Shown here: one piece after another, positions 59,282-64,000 of the stretch
How the letters are laid out: each line of letters opens with the position of its first letter
Numbering within the stretch: the first letter of the stretch is position 1
NCBI RefSeq assembly: GCF_000331515.1
Contig: NZ_AMZO01000033.1
Span: forward strand, 1-64,000
DNA from: Photobacterium marinum
Lineage (GTDB): Bacteria; Pseudomonadota; Gammaproteobacteria; Enterobacterales; Vibrionaceae
DNA length: 64,000 nucleotides
Reading direction: 5' to 3'
Notes under the pieces: generated by a model
Told to the model about the DNA's origin: nothing
The model's input: the letters and a program-made list of their open reading frames with translations, nothing else
Database searches by the model: none
Program-made: the position numbers and the translations under genes

Positions 59282-61483
59282 ATGACGCCCCAAATTGCCC
59301 GAGTGGCCCTCCCTGTTCCCCTGGATAAACAGTTCGATTATCTGATCAAGCCCGAGGCACGTCCTGTGATCGGCGGCCGGGTCAGGGTTCCCTTCGGCCG
59401 TCAGCAACTGGTCGGTATCGTCATGGCCATCACCGACAAATCCGATTTTCCGCTGAACCAGCTTAAAGCGATCTCTAGCGTGCTGGATCACCAGCCGCTA
59501 TGGCAACCGCCCCTGTTTGGCCTACTGACCTGGGCCAGCAGCTATTACCAATACCCGCTTGGTGACACCCTGGCTAATGCCATGCCAACCCTGCTGCGCA
59601 AAGGGCGAGAAGCCTCACCGGCCAGCCTGAAAATGTGGCAAATAACAGAAACCGGACGCGACCAGTCGATTACCTCGCTAAAACGGGCACCACGTCAGGT
59701 GCAGGTACTTAATACCCTGCGCAATGGTAAAAGCAGCCATGAATCCCTGTTGGCCGACGAAGTCAGTACCGCCACTCTCAAAACTCTGAGCGATAAAGGC
59801 TGGATTCAGGCCATTGAAGAAAAGCCAGCCTCTACGGACTGGCTCAGGGATTTTGCGGTAACAGAAGAAAAGCCAAGGCTAAATGAAGAGCAGGCACTGG
59901 CGGTAGCGACCGTCAACGCCAGCCCGGAATTTGGCTGCTATTTATTGGAAGGGGTGACTGGCTCAGGCAAAACAGAGGTTTACCTCAACCTGTTGGAACC
60001 TGTGCTGGCGGCAGGGAAGCAAGCCCTGATCCTGGTACCGGAAATCGGCCTGACGCCGCAGACTATCAACCGCTTCCGCCGTCGCTTCAATGTACCGCTG
60101 GAAACAGTGCACTCCGGGCTGAATGATACCGAGCGGCTGTCAGCCTGGCTGGCCGGGCGCGATAACCAGGCCGGGATAATTATTGGTACCCGCTCCGCGC
60201 TGTTCACGCCATTCAGTAACCTCGGCATTATCATTGTCGACGAAGAGCATGATGGGTCTTACAAACAACAGGACAGCCTGCGCTACCACGCCCGTGATCT
60301 GGCTGTGATGCGGGCCAGCCGGGAGAACATTCCGGTGGTGCTCGGCTCAGCCACACCAGCGCTGGAAAGCCTGCATAATGCAAAAACCGGGAAATATCAC
60401 CACCTGACCCTGACCCGCCGCGCCGGTAACGCCCAGCAGGCACGCCACGGGGTTCTGGATGTCAAAGGCCTTTACCTTGAGGCCGGACTGTCAGCACCGC
60501 TGATAGCCCGAATGAGAAAGCACCTAGATGCAGGAAACCAGGTAATGCTGTTCCTCAATCGCCGCGGTTATTCCCCGGCGATCATCTGTCATGAATGTGG
60601 CTGGCTGGCCGAATGTAAACGCTGCGATGCGTATTACACCTTCCACCAGCAGTCCGGTGAACTGCGCTGCCATCACTGTGCCACCCAGCGTCCAGTGATG
60701 CCTCAATGTGGTAACTGCGGCTCAACCCAGCTCAATGCAGTCGGCGTCGGCACCGAGCAGCTGGAACAGCAGCTGGCTACCCTGTTCCCCGAATACAAAA
60801 CCGTCCGGATTGATCGCGACAGTACCCGTCGCAAAGGCAGTCTGGAAAGCTATCTTGAGGCAATTCGCAACAACGAATACCAAATCCTGATCGGCACCCA
60901 GATGCTGGCCAAGGGACACCACTTTCCGGATGTCACCCTGGTCGCCTTGATTGATGTCGACAGCGCCCTGTTCTGTAATGACTTCCGCGCTTCTGAGCGC
61001 CTGGCACAATTGTTTGTCCAGGTTGCCGGACGAGCCGGACGGGCGAGCAAACCCGGCGAAGTGATCCTTCAAACTCACCATCCGGAGCATGCCTTGCTCC
61101 AGGCTCTGCTGCATAAAGGCTATGATGAGTTCGCCGTCAGCGCCCTGGATGAGCGCAAACAGGCCTTCCTGCCACCTTATACTTACATGACATTGTTCCG
61201 CGCAGAAGCCAACAATAGTGAGCATGTTGAGCAGTTTTTACAGCAAGTTCGCGGCATTTTTGAATCCAGTCCAGTTTACAACCACGAAACACCGGTACTG
61301 GGACCGAATCCGGCCCCTTTGTCGCGCCGCGCCGGACGTTATCGCTGGCAGCTACTGGTTCAGGCACCAAACCGTAAGACCTTGCAACAGCTGCTTGCCA
61401 TCGCCAAACCGGCGATTCAACTGCTCCCTCTAGCACGAAAAGTTCGCTGGTCAATCGATGTCGAACCGCAGGATTTAACTTAA
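59282..61483 (+). CDS. priA: Primosomal protein N' (replication restart helicase PriA)
   Basis: 733 aa from MTPQIARVALPVPLDKQF; upstream Mets at 59261 and 59270 are possible but extend past the family start. Winged-helix 3'-binding domain (1-110); helicase with Walker A GVTGSGKTEV and VDEEHDGSYKQ; a zinc-binding cysteine cluster (CHECGWLAECKRCD, CHHC, CGNCGS). It reloads the replisome at collapsed forks with PriB, PriC and DnaT. It is 174 bp upstream of cytR. Confidence 0.95.
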   Translation: MTPQIARVALPVPLDKQFDYLIKPEARPVIGGRVRVPFGRQQLVGIVMAITDKSDFPLNQLKAISSVLDHQPLWQPPLFGLLTWASSYYQYPLGDTLANAMPTLLRKGREASPASLKMWQITETGRDQSITSLKRAPRQVQVLNTLRNGKSSHESLLADEVSTATLKTLSDKGWIQAIEEKPASTDWLRDFAVTEEKPRLNEEQALAVATVNASPEFGCYLLEGVTGSGKTEVYLNLLEPVLAAGKQALILVPEIGLTPQTINRFRRRFNVPLETVHSGLNDTERLSAWLAGRDNQAGIIIGTRSALFTPFSNLGIIIVDEEHDGSYKQQDSLRYHARDLAVMRASRENIPVVLGSATPALESLHNAKTGKYHHLTLTRRAGNAQQARHGVLDVKGLYLEAGLSAPLIARMRKHLDAGNQVMLFLNRRGYSPAIICHECGWLAECKRCDAYYTFHQQSGELRCHHCATQRPVMPQCGNCGSTQLNAVGVGTEQLEQQLATLFPEYKTVRIDRDSTRRKGSLESYLEAIRNNEYQILIGTQMLAKGHHFPDVTLVALIDVDSALFCNDFRASERLAQLFVQVAGRAGRASKPGEVILQTHHPEHALLQALLHKGYDEFAVSALDERKQAFLPPYTYMTLFRAEANNSEHVEQFLQQVRGIFESSPVYNHETPVLGPNPAPLSRRAGRYRWQLLVQAPNRKTLQQLLAIAKPAIQLLPLARKVRWSIDVEPQDLT

Positions 61484-61657
61484 AATGAACAATGCGATAG
61501 AAGTCACACAATGAATGTAATTTATGCTATTTTGGGCATGTTTAATCCGCCGGAGAGGGCCTACAATAGCAGGCTCGCTGGTATAGGTATCTGCCCGATT
61601 TGGCAATGATCCTCCGGCAATATAAGAGAGAGAAATATATAGAGAGGAACTGCAATT

Positions 61658-62662
61658 ATGGCGACAATGAAGGATGTTGCCCAGCTCGCCGGTGTTTCAA
61701 CAGCCACCGTATCCCGTGCGCTGATGAACCCGGAAAAAGTGTCGGCTTCAACCCGTAAAAAAGTTGAGCAGGCCGTCATGGATGCTGGCTATTCCCCCAA
61801 CTCACTGGCTAGAAATCTTCGTCGAAACGAATCAAAAACCATCGTCACAATCGTCCCGGATATTTGTGACCCGTACTTTACCGAAATCATCCGCGGTATC
61901 GAAGAAGCGGCCATGGAACATGGCTACTTGGTCCTGCTAGGTGACAGCGGTCAACAGAAAACCCGCGAAAACTCATTCGTGAACCTGGTCTTTACCAAAC
62001 AAGCCGACGGGATGCTCCTGCTTGGTACCGACCTTCCGTTCGATGTCAGCAAACCCGAGCAAAAGAACCTGCCGCCTATGGTAATGGCCTGTGAATTTGC
62101 TCCGGAACTTGAGCTGCCAACTGTCCACATCGACAACCTGACAGCGGCCTTCGAAGCCGTAAACTACCTCACCCAGATGGGCCATAAACGTATTGCCCAG
62201 ATTGCCGGTCCGGACACTGCCGCTCTGTGCCAGTTCCGCTCCCAGGGTTATCAACAGGCCTTGCGTCGTGCCGGGATTGAGCTCAATCCGGCTTACACCG
62301 TCAAAGGCGATTTTACCTTTGCCGCCGGTGCCCGTGCCGTAACCGCCCTGCTTTCTCTGCCAGAACCACCAACAGCCCTGCTGTGTCACAGTGATGTGAT
62401 GGCAATCGGCGCTATGCAGCAAGCCAAGCGTCTTGGCTTCCGGGTACCGCAGGATCTGTCAATTGTCGGCTTCGATGATATCCAGTTTGCCGAGTACTGT
62501 GATCCACCGTTGACTACAGTTTCTCAGCCTCGCTATGAAATCGGCCGTCAGTCGATGCTAATGCTGCTTGATATCCTCAAAGGCGGAGACATCGCCTCCG
62601 GATCACGCCTGCTTGATGCCAAGCTGGTGATCAGAGAAAGTGCAGCGCCACCTTCCCATTAA
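61658..62662 (+). CDS. cytR: LacI-family nucleoside regulator CytR
   Basis: 334 aa. N-terminal helix-turn-helix MKDVAQLAGVSTATVSRAL, then a periplasmic-binding-like ligand domain. CytR represses nucleoside uptake and catabolism genes together with CRP and is relieved by cytidine; in V. cholerae it also affects competence. Its place between priA and ftsN is the conserved one. Confidence 0.93.
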   Translation: MATMKDVAQLAGVSTATVSRALMNPEKVSASTRKKVEQAVMDAGYSPNSLARNLRRNESKTIVTIVPDICDPYFTEIIRGIEEAAMEHGYLVLLGDSGQQKTRENSFVNLVFTKQADGMLLLGTDLPFDVSKPEQKNLPPMVMACEFAPELELPTVHIDNLTAAFEAVNYLTQMGHKRIAQIAGPDTAALCQFRSQGYQQALRRAGIELNPAYTVKGDFTFAAGARAVTALLSLPEPPTALLCHSDVMAIGAMQQAKRLGFRVPQDLSIVGFDDIQFAEYCDPPLTTVSQPRYEIGRQSMLMLLDILKGGDIASGSRLLDAKLVIRESAAPPSH

Positions 62663-62678
62663 GTCATCAGATTATTCA

Positions 62679-62707
62679 GTGAGCTTATGATTTGGGCATA
62701 AGCTCAC
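62679..62707. other. Perfect 11-bp hairpin after cytR without a T-run
   Basis: GTGAGCTTATG (62679-62689) and CATAAGCTCAC (62697-62707) pair perfectly over a 7-nt loop, 17 bp past the cytR stop. On the plus strand AAAAATC follows, so it is not a typical terminator. It could stabilise the 3' end or bind a protein. Confidence 0.6.
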
Positions 62708-62822
62708 AAAAATCACCCATAATATTGCAAGCTTTCACTTTGGAAGCCGTCTCGGTACTAGTCAGATCTGGCGCAAATTTGTAACATAGCGTGAATTCAT
62801 TCCCGTTGTATTGATCGTCACT

Positions 62823-63401
62823 GTGGCCACGAAAGATTATGTAAAACGCGGACGCGCCCCGAAGAAGCCGGCGCGCAAAAGCCGTAAAGCTCCGCCATCA
62901 TCAGGATTTCCATTTAAATGGGCCTTTATCGCTCTGTGCCTAGTAGGTGCACTGGGCTATGGTCTTTATTTCCTGTCGACCAATCCGGCACCCGAGCAGG
63001 AAGCTGAGACAGTTCAGCCAAAACCGGCTCCTAAACCTCAGCCGAAGCCTAAACCAAAGCCACAGAGCAAGCCGCTGCCGCCAAAGCCTGAAGAAAAATG
63101 GCGCTACATCGAAGAGCTGGAGAACAAAGAAGTTCAGGTTGAAGCACCGAAAAAACAAACTCCGACCCGCCCTTATCTGATGCAGTGTGGTGCCTACCGA
63201 AGCCGCAATCAAGCTGAAGAACGCAAAGCCATGATTGCCTTCCAGGGTCTGAGCAGCCAGATCAAGGTCAGCCAAGGTGAAAAAGGCAGTTGGTACCGCG
63301 TGATCCTCGGTCCTTATCCGCAAAAACGAAAAGCGGAAAGCGATCGCAACATGCTGCGACGTGCTGGCATTGAGCCGTGTGCCATCTGGTTCTGGGAATA
63401 A
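62823..63401 (+). CDS. ftsN: Cell division protein FtsN
   Basis: 192 aa from a GTG start giving MATKDYVKRGRAP, which aligns with the E. coli FtsN N-terminus (cytoplasmic FtsA contact); a TTG four codons upstream is less likely. One membrane helix (about 33-52) is followed by a Pro-Lys-rich linker and a C-terminal SPOR domain (about 110-188; MQCGAYRSRNQAEERK). FtsN triggers septal peptidoglycan synthesis. The upstream ribosome binding site is weak. It is followed by a terminator, then hslV. Confidence 0.92.
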   Translation: MATKDYVKRGRAPKKPARKSRKAPPSSGFPFKWAFIALCLVGALGYGLYFLSTNPAPEQEAETVQPKPAPKPQPKPKPKPQSKPLPPKPEEKWRYIEELENKEVQVEAPKKQTPTRPYLMQCGAYRSRNQAEERKAMIAFQGLSSQIKVSQGEKGSWYRVILGPYPQKRKAESDRNMLRRAGIEPCAIWFWE

Positions 63402-63429
63402 CCGGAGCCACTCTTCCAATAAGTTCACA

Positions 63430-63461
63430 GAAAAGGATGCACTTGCATCCTTTTCTTTTTT
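63430..63461 (+). terminator. ftsN intrinsic terminator
   Basis: GAAAAGGATGC, an ACTT loop and GCATCCTTTTC are followed by six T. Confidence 0.9.
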
Positions 63462-63488
63462 CACTTGTTCTTTTTCCGGTTCAGATGC

Positions 63489-63518
63489 CTTGAAAACAGA
63501 AAACCCCATCCCCAGATA
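63489..63518 (+). promoter_or_regulatory. Sigma-32-type promoter of hslVU
   Basis: CTTGAA (63489-63494) is 15 bp from CCCCAGATA (63510-63518), one mismatch from the heat-shock pair CTTGAA and CCCCATNTA. It starts 54 bp before the hslV GTG. hslVU is a known heat-shock operon. Confidence 0.6.
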
Positions 63519-63571
63519 TACACTTAATACCGATACCGGCACTGGCCGGAGAGACTCAAAGAGGTAACACC

Positions 63572-64000
63572 GTGACAACTATCGTATCTGTACGTCGAAA
63601 CGGTAAAGTCGTTATCGCCGGTGATGGTCAGGTTTCCCTGGGCAACACTGTAATGAAAGGTAACGCTCGCAAAGTGCGCCGTTTATACCACGACAAAGTT
63701 CTAGCAGGCTTTGCCGGCGGCACTGCTGATGCCTTCACCCTATTCGAGCGTTTCGAGCGTAAGCTGGAAATGCACCAAGGCCACCTGCTCAAAGCAGCCG
63801 TGGAACTCGCCAAAGACTGGCGAACCGACCGCATGCTTCGCAAACTGGAAGCATTGCTGGCAGTTGCTGACGAAAACAGCTCGCTGATCATCACTGGTAA
63901 CGGTGACGTGGTTCAGCCTGAACATGATCTTATTGCTATCGGCTCCGGTGGTAACTTTGCCCAGGCAGCGGCAACAGCCCTGCTGGAAAACACAGATCTG
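63572..64000 (+). CDS. hslV: HslV protease subunit, N-terminal part (cut by window edge)
   Basis: 143 codons are in the window, starting with GTG behind GAGG. After removal of Met the mature chain starts [19 protein letters not shown], with catalytic Thr1. HslV forms the dodecameric proteolytic core of the ATP-dependent HslUV protease with HslU. It lies downstream of ftsN, as in E. coli, and probably has its own heat-shock promoter. Confidence 0.97.
   Translation, partial: MTTIVSVRRNGKVVIAGDGQVSLGNTVMKGNARKVRRLYHDKVLAGFAGGTADAFTLFERFERKLEMHQGHLLKAAVELAKDWRTDRMLRKLEALLAVADENSSLIITGNGDVVQPEHDLIAIGSGGNFAQAAATALLENTDL

Overview
The window is core chromosome of a gammaproteobacterium in the family Vibrionaceae. 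The support is an AphA-type PadR regulator next to ppc, an argininosuccinate lyase fused to an N-acetyltransferase, a peroxiredoxin-glutaredoxin fusion divergent from oxyR, and a gene order (crp ... dam-damX-aroB-aroK-pilQPONM-mrcA-oxyR ... ppc-aphA ... metF-metL-metB-metJ-rpmE-priA-cytR-ftsN-hslV) that I remember from Vibrio cholerae. A Photobacterium-like genus is possible, but that is a guess. I see no insertion sequence, prophage, integron, CRISPR array, rRNA or tRNA gene, and coding density is high.

Layout. 1-3.4 kb: str operon (tuf start, fusA, rpsG, rpsL) with a good promoter. 3.4-5.3 kb: yheO-tusDCB for tRNA 2-thiouridine. 5.5-8.8 kb: peptidyl-prolyl isomerases fkpA and slyD, slyX and a WD40 lipoprotein. 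8.5-11.2 kb: kefGB-yheV. 11.4-17.7 kb: yheS, a TIGR02444 gene, yheT, yheU, prkB, yhfA and crp. 18.2-22.9 kb: arginine succinyltransferase cluster (argD/astC-astA-astD plus a DUF1338 gene). 23.3-31.1 kb: pabA, then aroK-aroB-damX-dam-rpe-gph-trpS, all on the minus strand. 31.4-35.9 kb: pilMNOPQ type IV pilus alignment complex and secretin, divergent from mrcA (PBP1a). 38.6-42.4 kb: peroxide-defence block, oxyR divergent from Prx5-Grx, a flavoprotein disulfide reductase and a DUF3624 protein. 42.5-47.6 kb: argCBG-argH(A). 48.2-51.8 kb: ppc and aphA. 51.9-57.2 kb: methionine genes metF, metL, metB and metJ with clear MetJ operators. 57.3-64 kb: malic enzyme, rpmE, priA, cytR, ftsN and the start of hslV.

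The most interesting signal lies between argC and ppc. A promoter with a perfect TTGACA -35 is overlapped by two ARG-box-like 18-mers set 3 bp apart. It is followed by a roughly 275-nt leader holding a 15-codon ORF with a good ribosome binding site that ends Arg-Arg-Arg-stop. A perfect 9-bp inverted repeat joins its second to fifth codons to the sequence just past its stop. This looks like an arginine-sensing leader peptide in front of argCBGH, on top of ArgR control. argE, which I expect between argC and ppc, is absent there. Other readable control sites are a full four-element OxyR site, MetJ boxes at metB/metJ and metF, CRP-like sites at crp and aphA, and a heat-shock-type promoter before hslV.
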